A DNA stretch of 64,000 nucleotides from Variovorax sp. JS1663 (GCF_002157355.1 NZ_LYMK01000015.1:1-64000), one strand, 5' to 3'. Positions 51,200 through 60,702 are shown, counted from the stretch's first letter. Numbers and translations: made by a program. The notes: a model not told the origin generated them from the sequence alone.

Positions 51200-51928
51200 T
51201 CAGCCGGCCAGAGCCTGCGCCTGCAGTGCGGTCAGCTCGGCGATGCCCTTTTCGGCCAGGAACAGCAGCGCGTTCATCTCCTCGCGCGAGAAGGCCGCGC
51301 CTTCGGCCGTGCCCTGCACTTCCACGAAGTGACCGGCGCCGGTCATCACCACGTTCATGTCGGTGTCGCAGGCCGAGTCCTCGGTGTACTCGAGGTCGAG
51401 CAGCGGGGTGCCCTGAACGATCCCTACCGACACGGCGGCCACATGGCCCCGGATCGGCGAGGCCGCGAGCGTACCGGCGGCCATCAGCTTGTTGACCGCG
51501 TCCTTCGCCGCCACGAAGGCACCGGTGATGGCGGCCGTTCGGGTGCCGCCGTCGGCCTGGAGCACGTCGCAGTCGAGATGGATGGTGCGCTCGCCGAGCG
51601 CGGACAGGTCGAACACGGCGCGCATCGAGCGGCCGATGAGACGCTGGATCTCCTGCGTGCGGCCGCTCTGCTTGCCGCGCGCGGCCTCGCGGTCGCCGCG
51701 CGTGTGGGTGGCGCGCGGCAACATGCCGTATTCGGCCGTGACCCAGCCCTCGCCGCTGCCACGCTTGTGCGGCGGCACCTTTTCCTCGACGGAGGCGGTG
51801 CACAGCACACGGGTCTGGCCGAACTCGATGAGCACGGAGCCCTCGGCATGGATGGTGAAGCCGCGCGTGATGCGCACCGGCCGCAGCTGGTCGGCGGCAC
51901 GTCCGCCGCTTCGTACAAAAACTGTCAT
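51200..51928 (-). CDS. rph: Ribonuclease PH
   Basis: 242 residues. [60 protein letters not shown] and [20 protein letters not shown] are the family blocks. It trims tRNA 3' ends by phosphorolysis. Intact length suggests function. Confidence 0.96.
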   Translation of the reverse strand: MTVFVRSGGRAADQLRPVRITRGFTIHAEGSVLIEFGQTRVLCTASVEEKVPPHKRGSGEGWVTAEYGMLPRATHTRGDREAARGKQSGRTQEIQRLIGRSMRAVFDLSALGERTIHLDCDVLQADGGTRTAAITGAFVAAKDAVNKLMAAGTLAASPIRGHVAAVSVGIVQGTPLLDLEYTEDSACDTDMNVVMTGAGHFVEVQGTAEGAAFSREEMNALLFLAEKGIAELTALQAQALAG

Positions 51929-51955
51929 GTCGAACCCGGAAAAAAGAAGAAGGAA

Positions 51956-52864
51956 TCAGGACTTGCGTGCGGCGGAAGAGCGCTTGATGGCCTCGTTGAT
52001 CTCGGCGATCGAGCGCTCGATGGCGTCCTCGTCGAGGTCGTCGAGCTCGCTGTCGGAGGGCATGCCGGCCTGGATCGTGGAAGCGAACACGCCGTCGCTG
52101 ATGCTGTCGGTGGACACGCCGCGCGTCTGACCCGCGGCGTCGGGCGTTTCCCACTCGAGCGCGATCAGCGTCACGTTGTCGCTGTGCGTGCCGCCGTTGC
52201 GCAACGCCATCTCGGCGAGGTCAGGCGCAGCGTCCGAGACGGGCTTGCCGGAGGACAGCGTCCGCACGATCAGGTTCTCGTCGAGCACACTCCATAGGCC
52301 ATCGGAGCACAGCATGATGCGATCACCGCGCTGCAGCTGCAGCGGTGCGGAGATATCGAACAGCGGCGTCGTCGGCGAGCCGAGGCAGGTCAGCAGCAGA
52401 TTGCGGTTGACAACGTCGTTGCCGCCACCCGGGCGCGGCCGCTCGGCATGGGAATGGTCGCGCGTGCGTGTCAGCAGCGCGCCGTCGCGTATCACGTAGA
52501 GGCGGGAATCGCCGCAATGGATCCAGGTTGCCGCATTGCCCTGGACGACCGCCGCCACCACCGTGGTGCGCGGGGTGTCGAGCATGCCCTTGTTCCCTGC
52601 GTAGCGCATGATCTGCTGGTGCGCCGCCATCACCGCGGAGGTCAGGAAGGCCTTGACGTCCTTCAGCAGCGGGCGGGCGTCGCGCTGGTACAGCGCCGCG
52701 ATGGTCTGCAGCGCCATCTGGGCTGCCACCTCGCCCTCGGGATGCCCGCCCATGCCGTCGGCCAGCACGAAGAGCCCCGACTCACGCGTGTAGCAGTAGC
52801 CCATGCGGTCTTCGTTCTTGAGACGGCCACCCTTGCGGCTGACCTGGAAGACGGAGAATTTCAC
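51956..52864 (-). CDS. PP2C-type Ser/Thr protein phosphatase
   Basis: 302 residues. It starts with GTG at 52864. The metal-binding motifs are NEDRMGY, LADGMGGHPEGEVAAQ, CGDSRLYVIRDG and GTHSDNVTLIALEW. The C-terminal extension after residue 245 is acidic (SELDDLDEDAIERSIAEINE) and not part of the catalytic domain. It probably reverses the kinase encoded just upstream. Confidence 0.92.
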   Translation of the reverse strand: MKFSVFQVSRKGGRLKNEDRMGYCYTRESGLFVLADGMGGHPEGEVAAQMALQTIAALYQRDARPLLKDVKAFLTSAVMAAHQQIMRYAGNKGMLDTPRTTVVAAVVQGNAATWIHCGDSRLYVIRDGALLTRTRDHSHAERPRPGGGNDVVNRNLLLTCLGSPTTPLFDISAPLQLQRGDRIMLCSDGLWSVLDENLIVRTLSSGKPVSDAAPDLAEMALRNGGTHSDNVTLIALEWETPDAAGQTRGVSTDSISDGVFASTIQAGMPSDSELDDLDEDAIERSIAEINEAIKRSSAARKS

Positions 52865-52896
52865 AGTGCCCGCCCGGCCGCCCGAAGGGCACTGAA

Positions 52897-52943
52897 CCCC
52901 CCTTGGAGGGGCAGCGAATACACGAAGTGAGGAGCGTGGGGGG
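52897..52943. repeat. GC-rich interspersed repeat, copy B
   Basis: The reverse complement resembles 14192-14240: C-run, GCTCC, CACTTCGTGT, then a C4/G4-type inverted run. It occupies the 82-base gap between the kinase and phosphatase genes. It could act as an mRNA hairpin that alters the ratio of the two proteins. Confidence 0.6.
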
Positions 52944-52946
52944 TTG

Positions 52947-53954
52947 TCATGCCGGACGTGTCGTGGGGGCCGCTGCCTTCGGCAGGCCTTTCTTTTCGAA
53001 GGAACGCATGTTGTCGATCGACAGCCGCACCTTCTCGCTCACGGTGAGCTTGGTGTAGCGGCGCTCTCCTTCGCGGCTCAGCTCCTTCTGCAGCGCGAAG
53101 ACGGATTGAGGGCGCGAGAGCGGATCGAGCGACATGCACCATTCGACGACCTCGATGAGGTTGTCGGAATAGATGCCACGCAGGCGCGAGAGCGACAGGC
53201 CGAGCCGGTCCTTCTCGATGCGCTGGGGCGCGTCGTTGGGCGGATAACCCTGCATGCAGGCGTAGATGCAGGCGCCGATGGCGTAGATGTCGGTCCACGG
53301 GCCCATGGAGGAATCGCGGCGGTACATCTCGGGGGCCGCGAAGCCGGGCGTGTACATCGGGCGGATGAAGTTGCCCTCCTTGGAGAGCACCTCACGCGCG
53401 GCGCCAAAGTCGATCATCACCGCGCGGTCGTCGTCGGTCACAAAAATGTTGGCGGGCTTGATGTCCAGATGCAGCATCTTGTGCTGGTGCACGATGCGCA
53501 GGCCACGCAGAATCTCATCGAACAGGGAGCGGATGGTGGACTCGCGGAAGACCTTCTGCTTCTTGAGGTCGCGCGCGGTCACGATGAAGTCCTGGAGGGT
53601 GGCACCCTCCAGGTAGTTCATCACCATATAGACGGTCTCGTTTTCGCGGAAGAAGTTGAGTACGCTGACGACCGAGGCGTGGGAGATCTGCGCGAGGGAG
53701 CGCCCTTCCTCGAAGAAGCTCTTGAGACCCAGCCGGTACAGCGACAGCTTCTCGGGCGGCACCTGCGGCGCGAGCTCACCGGTGCCCCGCGTGGCGAGGG
53801 AAGAGGGCAAGTACTCCTTGATCGCTACCTGCTGCCCGGAATGATCGACAGCGAGGTAGACGACGCCGAAACCGCCCGCGGAGATACGACGCACGATGCG
53901 GTATCCGCCGATGACCGTGTCAGGCAGCAAGGGCGAAGGTTTGACCTTTGACAT
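52947..53954 (-). CDS. Ser/Thr protein kinase
   Basis: 335 residues. The Gly-loop [19 protein letters not shown] Lys in [10 protein letters not shown], catalytic loop [11 protein letters not shown], and DFG in [11 protein letters not shown] are all present. It is HLD rather than HRD, as in this bacterial subgroup. There is no membrane segment, so a soluble kinase. It pairs with the PP2C gene. Targets are unknown. Confidence 0.92.
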   Translation of the reverse strand: MSKVKPSPLLPDTVIGGYRIVRRISAGGFGVVYLAVDHSGQQVAIKEYLPSSLATRGTGELAPQVPPEKLSLYRLGLKSFFEEGRSLAQISHASVVSVLNFFRENETVYMVMNYLEGATLQDFIVTARDLKKQKVFRESTIRSLFDEILRGLRIVHQHKMLHLDIKPANIFVTDDDRAVMIDFGAAREVLSKEGNFIRPMYTPGFAAPEMYRRDSSMGPWTDIYAIGACIYACMQGYPPNDAPQRIEKDRLGLSLSRLRGIYSDNLIEVVEWCMSLDPLSRPQSVFALQKELSREGERRYTKLTVSEKVRLSIDNMRSFEKKGLPKAAAPTTRPA

Positions 53955-54046
53955 AATCCGGGAGTTTCGCCCGAAGACAGGGGTGCGGCAAGCGAAGGCG
54001 GTGCCGTCGTCTCGGTGCGTGGACACGAATTCAAGAGCGAGGCGCA

Positions 54047-54961
54047 ATGCCAGTTTACAGCATGACCGGCTATGCCAGCGGCCAGAGCGGCCCGGCCGGC
54101 GGACACCCGGAGGCCGAGACCAAGGCCGCAGCCGCAGGCCGGCTCGGGGTCGAGATCCGTTCGGTCAACAGCCGCTTTCTCGACCTCACGTTCAAGCTCC
54201 CGGAAGAGCTTCGCCAGCACGAGCCCATGCTGCGAGAGTTGCTGACCGCGCAGCTCAAGCGCGGCAAGGTCGAGCTGCGCGCGGCGATCGAGAGCGGCGC
54301 CGCGGCCGGTATCGGCGACCCTTCGTCCAGGCTCCTGCAGCGACTCAATGGCCTGCAGGACAACGTCCGCGCCTGGCTGCCCGGCGCGCGAGAGCTCAGC
54401 GTGGCCGATGTCCTGCGCCTGGCGGCTGGGGACACGAGTGCCAGGAGCGACTGGGGTCAGGAGCTGTCCGATCTGGCAGCGAAGACGCTCAAGGGCCTGG
54501 TCACCGCGCGGGAGCGCGAAGGTGCGCGCCTGGCCAAGATGCTGCAGGACCACCTGGCCCAGTTGCGCGCCCTGGTCGCGCAGGCGCTGCCGCTGGTCCC
54601 GCTACTGGTCGAACAGCAGCGCAGCCGCTTCCTGGAGCGCTGGCAGGACGCCATGGGCGCGAGCGGTGGCACGCCGCCGGAATCCGCGCAGGACCGCGCG
54701 CTGACCGAGGCCACTGCCTTCGCGATCCGCATCGATGTCGCGGAGGAGCTCACACGGCTGGGCTCGCACCTGGACGAGATCGAACGGCTGGTGAAGAAAG
54801 GGGGCGAGATCGGCAAGCGACTCGATTTCCTGATCCAGGAACTGCATCGCGAAGCGAATACGCTGGGTTCGAAGTCGGCCACACTCGAACTCACCCGCAT
54901 TGGCGTGGACATGAAAGTCCTGATCGAGCAAATGCGCGAGCAGGTCCAGAACATCGAATGA
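54047..54961 (+). CDS. YicC/YloC-family endoribonuclease-like protein
   Basis: 304 residues. [13 protein letters not shown] at the start, [20 protein letters not shown] next, and the C-terminal [20 protein letters not shown] and [20 protein letters not shown] are the family ends. YicC proteins are RNases that act on regulatory RNAs in enterics. It precedes gmk by 14 bases, the standard arrangement. Divergent from the protein kinase. Confidence 0.93.
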   Translation: MPVYSMTGYASGQSGPAGGHPEAETKAAAAGRLGVEIRSVNSRFLDLTFKLPEELRQHEPMLRELLTAQLKRGKVELRAAIESGAAAGIGDPSSRLLQRLNGLQDNVRAWLPGARELSVADVLRLAAGDTSARSDWGQELSDLAAKTLKGLVTAREREGARLAKMLQDHLAQLRALVAQALPLVPLLVEQQRSRFLERWQDAMGASGGTPPESAQDRALTEATAFAIRIDVAEELTRLGSHLDEIERLVKKGGEIGKRLDFLIQELHREANTLGSKSATLELTRIGVDMKVLIEQMREQVQNIE

Positions 54962-54975
54962 CAGGGAATGTGCGA

Positions 54976-55596
54976 ATGGATTACCCCGGCAATATCTTCG
55001 TGGTTGCTGCACCCAGCGGCGCCGGCAAGTCGAGCCTGGTCAAGGCGCTGATGGAGCTCGATTCGGCGGTGCAGCCCTCGGTGTCGCATACCACCAGGGC
55101 GCCGCGTGGCCAGGAAAAGCATGGGCGCGAATATTTCTTCGTGCCGCACACCGAGTTCGATGCCATGGTCACGGCAGAAGCCTTCGTCGAATGGGCCCAT
55201 GTCCACGGGCAGCGCTATGGCACCTCCAAGAAGGCGATCGAGGACCGGATCGCCCAGGGCGCGGACGTTATCCTGGAGATCGATTTCCAGGGGGCCATCC
55301 AGATCCGCAAGACCTTCGCCAACGCAGTGACCATCTTCATCCTGCCGCCGAGTTGGGAAGAACTGCGATCCCGGCTCGAACGGCGCGGGGAAGACAGCGC
55401 CGAGGTCATCGAGCTGCGGCTGCAAAATGCCGCCGAGGAGATGGCGCGCGCCAGCGAGTTCGACTTCGTTATAATCAACGAGTTATTTGAGCGCGCACTT
55501 TTCGACCTCAAGGCGATCGTCCACGCTCAGCGGCTTCGGTATTCCGCACAGCGCCGCGCACGTGCTGACACCTTCGCCGCCTTGAACATCCCCTGA
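54976..55596 (+). CDS. gmk: Guanylate kinase
   Basis: 206 residues. P-loop [40 protein letters not shown] and [15 protein letters not shown] are diagnostic. It phosphorylates GMP to GDP. Followed directly by rpoZ. Confidence 0.97.
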   Translation: MDYPGNIFVVAAPSGAGKSSLVKALMELDSAVQPSVSHTTRAPRGQEKHGREYFFVPHTEFDAMVTAEAFVEWAHVHGQRYGTSKKAIEDRIAQGADVILEIDFQGAIQIRKTFANAVTIFILPPSWEELRSRLERRGEDSAEVIELRLQNAAEEMARASEFDFVIINELFERALFDLKAIVHAQRLRYSAQRRARADTFAALNIP

Positions 55597-55618
55597 TCCC
55601 GTCCGCCGAAAGACCTCC

Positions 55619-55822
55619 ATGGCCCGCATCACCGTCGAAGACTGCCTCGCGCACATCCCCAACCGCTTCCAGCTTGTGCTGGCCGCCACCTACCGTGCGC
55701 GCATGTTGAGCCAAGGCCACGCCCCCAAGATCGAAAGCAAGAACAAGCCCGGCGTGACGGCCCTGCGCGAGATCGCGGAAGGCAAGATCGGCCTGGAAAT
55801 GCTCAAGAAAGTCCCCGGCTGA
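55619..55822 (+). CDS. rpoZ: RNA polymerase omega subunit
   Basis: 67 residues: [20 protein letters not shown], then [16 protein letters not shown]. It stabilises RNA polymerase and helps the ppGpp response; the gmk-rpoZ-spoT order is conserved. Confidence 0.96.
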   Translation: MARITVEDCLAHIPNRFQLVLAATYRARMLSQGHAPKIESKNKPGVTALREIAEGKIGLEMLKKVPG

Positions 55823-55837
55823 GCTGACGCACAGTTG

Positions 55838-55873
55838 CAACAAAGAAGCACCGCGTGGCGGTGCTTTTTTGTT
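55838..55873 (+). terminator. Rho-independent terminator after rpoZ
   Basis: Perfect 8-bp stem AGCACCGC / GCGGTGCT (55847-55854 and 55858-55865) with a three-base loop, then a six-T run. Flanking AACAAA/TTTGTT lengthens the stem. Confidence 0.9.
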
Positions 55874-55915
55874 GCATAAAGACATCGAAGCGGCGGCCAA
55901 GCTAAAGTGACAGCC

Positions 55916-58171
55916 ATGAGCGTGGTTGTCAAGTCCCCGTCCGATGCCCCCAGAGGCACGCCCCGGCCCAGTCCGGCGGCGTTGAACGCGGCCGCCGCCA
56001 GCTTCGCGGCTCTGACCGACCGGCTCGACTACCTGAGCGCCGAGGACGTGGAACAGGTCCGGCGCGCCTATCGCTTCGCGGACGAAGCCCACCTGGGCCA
56101 GCTGCGCAACAGCGGCGAGCCCTACATCACCCATCCGATCGCCGTCGCCGCGCAGTGCGCGGAATGGAAGCTCGATGCCCAGGCGCTGATGGCCGCCCTG
56201 CTGCACGACGCGATCGAGGACTGCGGCGTCACCAAGGCGGAGCTGATCGAGCGCTTCGGCGCGCCCGTCGCGGAGCTGGTGGACGGCCTCACCAAGCTGG
56301 ACAAGCTGCGCTTCAACACCCGCGAGGAGAACCAGGCCGAGTCTTTCCGCAAGATGCTGCTCGCGATGGCCCGCGACGTCCGCGTCATCCTGGTCAAGCT
56401 GGCCGACCGCACCCACAACATGCGCACCCTGGAGGATGCGCCGCGCGAGAAATGGGCACGCATCTCGCGCGAAACGCTGGACATCTACGCGCCGATCGCG
56501 CATCGGCTCGGACTCAACCAGACCTACCGCGAGCTGCAGGATCTGTCCTTCCGCCATCTTCGGCCCTGGCGCTACGCGATTCTCGCCAAAGCCGTCGCCA
56601 AGGCCCGCGGCCGGCGCCGCGACCTGATCCAGAAGGTGCAGCAGGAGCTGGAAGCCGCCTTCGCCGCCGCGAACATGAGCGTGCGGATCGCAGGGCGGGA
56701 AAAGACGCTCTACTCAATCTACCGCAAGATGGAGGAAAAGCACCTGAGCTTCGCGCAGGTGACCGACATCTACGGCTTCCGGCTGATCGTGCCGTCGGTG
56801 ATTGCCTGCTACACGGGCCTGGGCATCCTGCACCAGATGTACAAGCCGCTGCCCGGCAAGTTCAAGGACCACATCGCGATCGCGAAGCTCAACGGCTACC
56901 AGTCCCTGCACACCACGTTGGTGGGGCCGGCAGGCGTCAGTGTTGAATTCCAGCTGCGCACCGAGGCCATGCACGTGGTAGCCGAATCCGGCGTGGCAGC
57001 CCACTGGCTCTACAAGGCTGCCGAACCGAGCACGCCGACCGGCGACCGGCTCGGTACCAAGTGGCTGCAGTCCCTGCTCGACATCCAGGACGAAACGCGT
57101 GATGCCGCCGAGTTCTGGGACCATGTCAAGGTCGATCTGTTCCCCGATGCGGTGTACGTCTTCACGCCGAAGAGCCAGATCCTGGCCCTGCCGCGCGGTG
57201 CCACGGTGGTCGATTTCGCCTATGCGATCCACAGCAACATCGGCGACCACACCTCCGCCGCCCGCATCAACGGCGACCAGGTGCCGCTGCGCACCGAGCT
57301 CAAGAACGGTGACGTGGTGGAGGTGATCACGGCGCCCGTGTCCACGCCCAACCCGGCCTGGCTCGGCTTCGTGCGCACCGGCCGGGCGCGGTCGAAGATC
57401 CGCCACTACCTCAAGACACTGGCCCATGCCGAGTCCGAGGGCCTGGGCGAGAAACTGCTGGCCCAGGCGCTGCGCGCCGAGGGCCTGGGCAACCTGCCCG
57501 GCGATGACGAAGAGCATCAGCAGATCTGGGAAAAACTGTTGCGCTTCACCGGCAACCGCACGCGCTCGGAACTACTGACCGACATCGGCCTGGGCAAGCG
57601 CATTGCCAGCATCGTGGCAAAGCGGCTGATGGCGCTACTGGCGGAGCGCGGCGAAAAACCCGATGCCCTGATGCTCAGCCGCGAGCGCTTCACCGCGCAC
57701 GAAGCCGTCTCGCAGGGCGCCGTCACGCTCGATGGCAGCGAGAACTCCTCGGTGCGCTTTGCACTGTGCTGCCGGCCCATTCCAGACGATCCGATCGTGG
57801 GGTACCTGGGTCATGGCGAAGGACTTGTGGTGCACACGGAAGCCTGCGGCGTCGGCCAGCGCCTGCGGCACAAAGACAGCGAGCGCTTCTTCGCCGTCGA
57901 GTGGGCGGATGAGCCCGTACGGACCTTTGAGACCGGCGTCGTCATTACCGTGCGCAACGACAAAGGCGTGCTGGCGCGTGTTGCCTCCGCGTTGGCGGAC
58001 GCGGAGGCTGATATCACGCACGTGGAGATGGCCGACGAGACACCACAGGACTCCACCGATTTGCGCTTCGTGATCGCGGTTCGGGACCGCGCCCACCTCG
58101 AGGCGGTGCTGCGGGCCGCCCGCCGCACGCCCTCGGTGCTTGCGGCGGCACGCACCGTGCCAGCGCCGTGA
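55916..58171 (+). CDS. spoT: Bifunctional (p)ppGpp synthetase/hydrolase SpoT/RelA family
   Basis: 751 residues. The hydrolase HD domain has ALLHDAIEDCGV and LVKLADRTHNMRTL; the synthetase has GREKTLYSIYRKMEEKHLSF and DIYGFRLIVPS. A TGS domain follows (FTPKSQILALPRGATVVDFA), then a C-terminal ACT domain (TVRNDKGVLARVASALADAE). Both enzymatic domains look intact. It starts 43 bases after the terminator, at an ATG with no strong ribosome site. Confidence 0.94.
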   Translation: MSVVVKSPSDAPRGTPRPSPAALNAAAASFAALTDRLDYLSAEDVEQVRRAYRFADEAHLGQLRNSGEPYITHPIAVAAQCAEWKLDAQALMAALLHDAIEDCGVTKAELIERFGAPVAELVDGLTKLDKLRFNTREENQAESFRKMLLAMARDVRVILVKLADRTHNMRTLEDAPREKWARISRETLDIYAPIAHRLGLNQTYRELQDLSFRHLRPWRYAILAKAVAKARGRRRDLIQKVQQELEAAFAAANMSVRIAGREKTLYSIYRKMEEKHLSFAQVTDIYGFRLIVPSVIACYTGLGILHQMYKPLPGKFKDHIAIAKLNGYQSLHTTLVGPAGVSVEFQLRTEAMHVVAESGVAAHWLYKAAEPSTPTGDRLGTKWLQSLLDIQDETRDAAEFWDHVKVDLFPDAVYVFTPKSQILALPRGATVVDFAYAIHSNIGDHTSAARINGDQVPLRTELKNGDVVEVITAPVSTPNPAWLGFVRTGRARSKIRHYLKTLAHAESEGLGEKLLAQALRAEGLGNLPGDDEEHQQIWEKLLRFTGNRTRSELLTDIGLGKRIASIVAKRLMALLAERGEKPDALMLSRERFTAHEAVSQGAVTLDGSENSSVRFALCCRPIPDDPIVGYLGHGEGLVVHTEACGVGQRLRHKDSERFFAVEWADEPVRTFETGVVITVRNDKGVLARVASALADAEADITHVEMADETPQDSTDLRFVIAVRDRAHLEAVLRAARRTPSVLAAARTVPAP

Positions 58172-58178
58172 GGCCTGC

Positions 58179-58745
58179 TCAGCCTTTCGCCGGCAGGGGA
58201 TAGCTCACCGACAGGATCTCGATGTCGTGCACGCCGCCCGGCGTCGCGAGTTTGACCACGTCCCCTTCGCGCTGCTTCAGCAAAGCCCGCGCGATCGGCG
58301 AGATCCAGCTCACCTGGCCCTGCGCACTGTCGGCCTCGTCGATGCCCATGATTGTCAGCTCCCGCTCCTCGCCCGTCTCGTCGGCATAGCGCACTGTGGC
58401 ACCAAAAAAGATCTGGTCGCGGCCGTGGTGGATCGTGGGGTCCGTCACCACCGCGATCTCCAGCCGCTTGGTGAGGAAACGGATGCGCCGATCGATCTCG
58501 CGCAGGCGCTTCTTGCCATAGAGGTAGTCGCCGTTCTCGGACCGATCGCCGTTCTTGGCGGCCCAATGAACCGCCTCGACCACCTTGGGCCTCTCCACGT
58601 CCATCAGATCGATCAGCTCGGCGCGCAGGCGCGAATAGCCCTGCGGGGTGATGTAGTTCTTGCCTCCCGCAGGCAAGGGCGGCGCGCTGCCGGCCCCGTC
58701 ATCGTCGTCGTCCGCATCGCTTTCTTTGGTGAATGCCTTGCTCAT
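58179..58745 (-). CDS. greB: Transcription elongation factor GreB
   Basis: 188 residues. A longer than usual acidic N-terminus (KESDADDDDDGAG) precedes the coiled coil (ITPQGYSRLRAELIDLMDVE) and GreA/GreB core SENGDYLYGKKRLREIDRRI; the C-terminal has ISPIARALLKQREGDVVKLA. GreB stimulates RNA cleavage in stalled RNA polymerase. Converges on spoT. Confidence 0.93.
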   Translation of the reverse strand: MSKAFTKESDADDDDDGAGSAPPLPAGGKNYITPQGYSRLRAELIDLMDVERPKVVEAVHWAAKNGDRSENGDYLYGKKRLREIDRRIRFLTKRLEIAVVTDPTIHHGRDQIFFGATVRYADETGEERELTIMGIDEADSAQGQVSWISPIARALLKQREGDVVKLATPGGVHDIEILSVSYPLPAKG

Positions 58746-58763
58746 CGCCACACGCTCCAAAGG

Positions 58764-58794
58764 AAAAAAGCCTGCAACTTTCGTTGCAGGCTTT
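58764..58794 (-). terminator. Rho-independent terminator downstream of the tRNA-Arg 3' fragment
   Basis: AAAGCCTGCAA (58767-58777) pairs with TTGCAGGCTTT (58784-58794), and the minus strand ends in a T-run. It fits as the original terminator of the host tRNA-Arg gene. It lies upstream of greB on the same strand. Confidence 0.85.
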
Positions 58795-58802
58795 CTTGAT
58801 GA

Positions 58803-58849
58803 TGGTGCGGCTGGCAGGATTCGAACCCACGACCCCTTGGTTCGTAGCC
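58803..58849 (-). other. 3' half of a tRNA-Arg (ACG) gene: probable prophage attachment site
   Basis: On the minus strand this is the 3' part of a tRNA-Arg: anticodon loop CTACGAA, GGTCGTGGGTTCGAATCC T-arm region, CAGCCGC acceptor and ACCA. The D-arm and 5' part of the anticodon stem are absent; sequence diverges just beyond the anticodon loop. Such a 47-base 3' fragment is what remains of the host gene when a phage integrates in it. Prophage genes follow directly. A GCGGCTG at 58853-58859, which could pair with the acceptor 3' strand, is noted and may be chance. Confidence 0.8.
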
Positions 58850-58961
58850 CTGCAGCCGCGAATGTTGTCATTGTAAATCAACGACTTAGGGCGTCCACCT
58901 GATAGGTTGTTGCAGAGATTTGCCTAGGGGCGCAGAGACGAGTTGCGCAGAAGTCGCGCAG

Positions 58962-59387
58962 CTATTCCATGGGGTCCGTGCTGATCGAAAAGGAGCGGAT
59001 CGCTCCCGATCCATAGCGCGGCTGGTCGAAGGCCATGTGAAGGTGCACCGGCCGGCCCAGCGTCGCCAGTGCCAAAGCGACATCGAACTCGTCCTCCGTC
59101 AGGTCAACGATCCCGGAGATTTCGGTCTTGACCGACAGCACCCAGCCGACCCGGTCGTCCGCCTGTAGTTCCTTCAGCGGCCTTCGTACTAGCAGGATGT
59201 CGAATGACGTGATGCCGTTTAGTGCGCCTTCGAAATCACCACGAGCGTTTATCCCGGCGCGACCGACCCGCTCCTCGTAGTTGCGCCCCCAGGCCCCGTG
59301 ACTGAAGACGTGGACTTCCCAGCGACTGATCGTTCCTTTGTGCGCGAGAAGTTGCCGCTTTTTTGTGGACCTGCGCTTAGTTGCCAT
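58962..59387 (-). CDS. Prophage hypothetical protein
   Basis: 141 residues. The N-terminus is basic (MATKRRSTKKRQLLAHKG). The rest has VHVFSHGAWGRNYEERVGRA and GWVLSVKTEISGIVDLTEDE. GAGGAGA precedes the ATG at 59387. I do not recognise a family. It is the leftmost prophage gene. Confidence 0.6.
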   Translation of the reverse strand: MATKRRSTKKRQLLAHKGTISRWEVHVFSHGAWGRNYEERVGRAGINARGDFEGALNGITSFDILLVRRPLKELQADDRVGWVLSVKTEISGIVDLTEDEFDVALALATLGRPVHLHMAFDQPRYGSGAIRSFSISTDPME

Positions 59388-59493
59388 GGTTCTCCTCAGC
59401 GGAATGACCAAGGCAGTCTGACAACACCCAAGAAATGACGGAAGCGTTTTGTCCATGGGCAAGGACACACCCGCACCTCAGCAATCGGCGACC

Positions 59494-59688
59494 TTAACCG
59501 CCCTCCCGCGAGGGCAATGGCTCCAGCCAAACGCGCGCCGCCTCGTCTGGGTGCATGGTTCGCAGCCGCGGGTCTCGCCACAGGTCTTCGGCGAGTTCTT
59601 CGAGCTGATCAGGGTCCACGGTCCGCCAGCGTTGTTGCAGGCGATGCGCGCAGGCGGCGATCCAGATTTCTGCGGCGACGGATTCCAT
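59494..59688 (-). CDS. Small prophage hypothetical protein
   Basis: 64 residues, beginning MESVAAEIWIAACAHRLQQR, with LEELAEDLWRDPRLR. Its start lies 7 bases left of an SOS box, so it may be induced by DNA damage. Unknown function. Confidence 0.5.
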   Translation of the reverse strand: MESVAAEIWIAACAHRLQQRWRTVDPDQLEELAEDLWRDPRLRTMHPDEAARVWLEPLPSREGG

Positions 59689-59694
59689 GCCCTA

Positions 59695-59714
59695 TACTGT
59701 ACGTTCATACAGTG
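59695..59714. promoter_or_regulatory. SOS box (LexA-binding-site consensus CTGT-N8-ACAG)
   Basis: TACTGTACGTTCATACAGTG includes CTGT-ACGTTCAT-ACAG, a perfect match to the enterobacterial CTGT-N8-ACAG core. It sits between divergent prophage genes and is only 11 bases from the rightward GTG start. In temperate phages such sites bind host LexA and switch on genes during SOS. LexA in beta-proteobacteria uses the same core, so regulation is likely but not proven. Confidence 0.7.
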
Positions 59715-59724
59715 ATTTACGCAT

Positions 59725-60150
59725 GTGTTCGCCATCGTTTACCGCTGCCGTCGAGAGGGGCAACCGCTGCACCCCCATGACATCCAGGCTGCCCCGGCCC
59801 ATGGCGATCTGCAGGTTCAGCGCAAGGGGATGAAGCGGGTGGCCGTACTGCTTGCCGCAGATCGTGAGACCTACGTCGTGCCGCTGCTCGACAAGGTCAA
59901 GCTGCTTACGATCAATGAGCGCGGCATCCTGCTAACCGGCATTGAGGTCTACCCGACTCGCAACGACAAGGGCACCGGCCCGATGTATCGACAGACCTGG
60001 TGGTGCGAAACAAATCCCAAGATGCCACCGGCCCCGGATCCGACTGAAGCGCGCCGGAGAGAACGCGATCGGCAGGCCCGCGCGATCGGCACATCGCTCC
60101 TCCGCAGGCCGACGCGGCGCGGCAAGTACAACCCGGACAGCAACTCATGA
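59725..60150 (+). CDS. Prophage hypothetical protein, probably SOS-regulated
   Basis: 141 residues from the GTG at 59725; an ATG at 59830 preceded by AAGGGG is an alternative. Middle: VAVLLAADRETYVVPLLDKV and LLTINERGILLTGIEVYPTR. The C-terminal third is basic (EARRRERDRQARAIG, RRPTRRGKYNP). Unknown. It leads an operon with the next two small genes. Confidence 0.55.
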   Translation: MFAIVYRCRREGQPLHPHDIQAAPAHGDLQVQRKGMKRVAVLLAADRETYVVPLLDKVKLLTINERGILLTGIEVYPTRNDKGTGPMYRQTWWCETNPKMPPAPDPTEARRRERDRQARAIGTSLLRRPTRRGKYNPDSNS

Positions 60151-60377
60151 GTCAACTCGACCTTCTCGCCAAACCCCGCCCCACCCTCTTGCGCATGCCG
60201 TCGTGGCTTGGCAAGGACGTGAGTGATGAGCACGAACTGCCGCACTCGCCCGGCGACTACAAGGTGACGCCGGGCGGCGAAGACGATCGCTGGATGGTCA
60301 CCTGCCTGAAGACCGGCGAGGTCGTCTACCGCGGCATCGGACCCGTCGAGGTCGTGCGCTCGCTGGCCCCGTTCTGA
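60147..60377 (+). CDS. Small prophage hypothetical protein
   Basis: 76 residues. The middle, DYKVTPGGEDDRWMVTCLKT, is like other small phage proteins, but no family is recognised. Start and stop overlap neighbours (ATGA, TGATG). Confidence 0.5.
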   Translation: MSQLDLLAKPRPTLLRMPSWLGKDVSDEHELPHSPGDYKVTPGGEDDRWMVTCLKTGEVVYRGIGPVEVVRSLAPF

Positions 60378-60601
60378 TGGAGAACACTATGTGGCAGCCT
60401 GAGATCCCGACCCTGCAGCTTGGCAAGCCGCTGAGCCACAGCCAGGAATGGCAGCTCGCCTTCGCGGACGAATGGTGTCGCCTTGCCGAGGGCATGGCTG
60501 ACGAGCACCAGGTCTATGACCTGGCGAACGAGCTCTATCCAGTGCATGGCGCACGCGATCCCGTCGAGGTCGCGCGGGAAGACTGGGACACGCCGGCTTG
60601 A
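60377..60601 (+). CDS. Small prophage hypothetical protein
   Basis: 74 residues: SHSQEWQLAFADEWCRLAEG and AREDWDTPA. Acidic. Overlaps the previous gene. No known family. Confidence 0.5.
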   Translation: MENTMWQPEIPTLQLGKPLSHSQEWQLAFADEWCRLAEGMADEHQVYDLANELYPVHGARDPVEVAREDWDTPA

Positions 60602-60702
60602 TTCGACTCGGCGCACGACGGAGACTATGTCCATCGAGATATCGCGCGGAGACCATCAAGGTCGTATGCTCAAGTGCTCGGTCTGTCTCCTGTTGGAGGC
60701 TT

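Noticed and set aside
58803..58859. A functional tRNA-Arg lacking the D-arm
   Set aside because: Bacterial tRNAs without D-arm are not known to work; an attachment-site fragment explains the sequence better.
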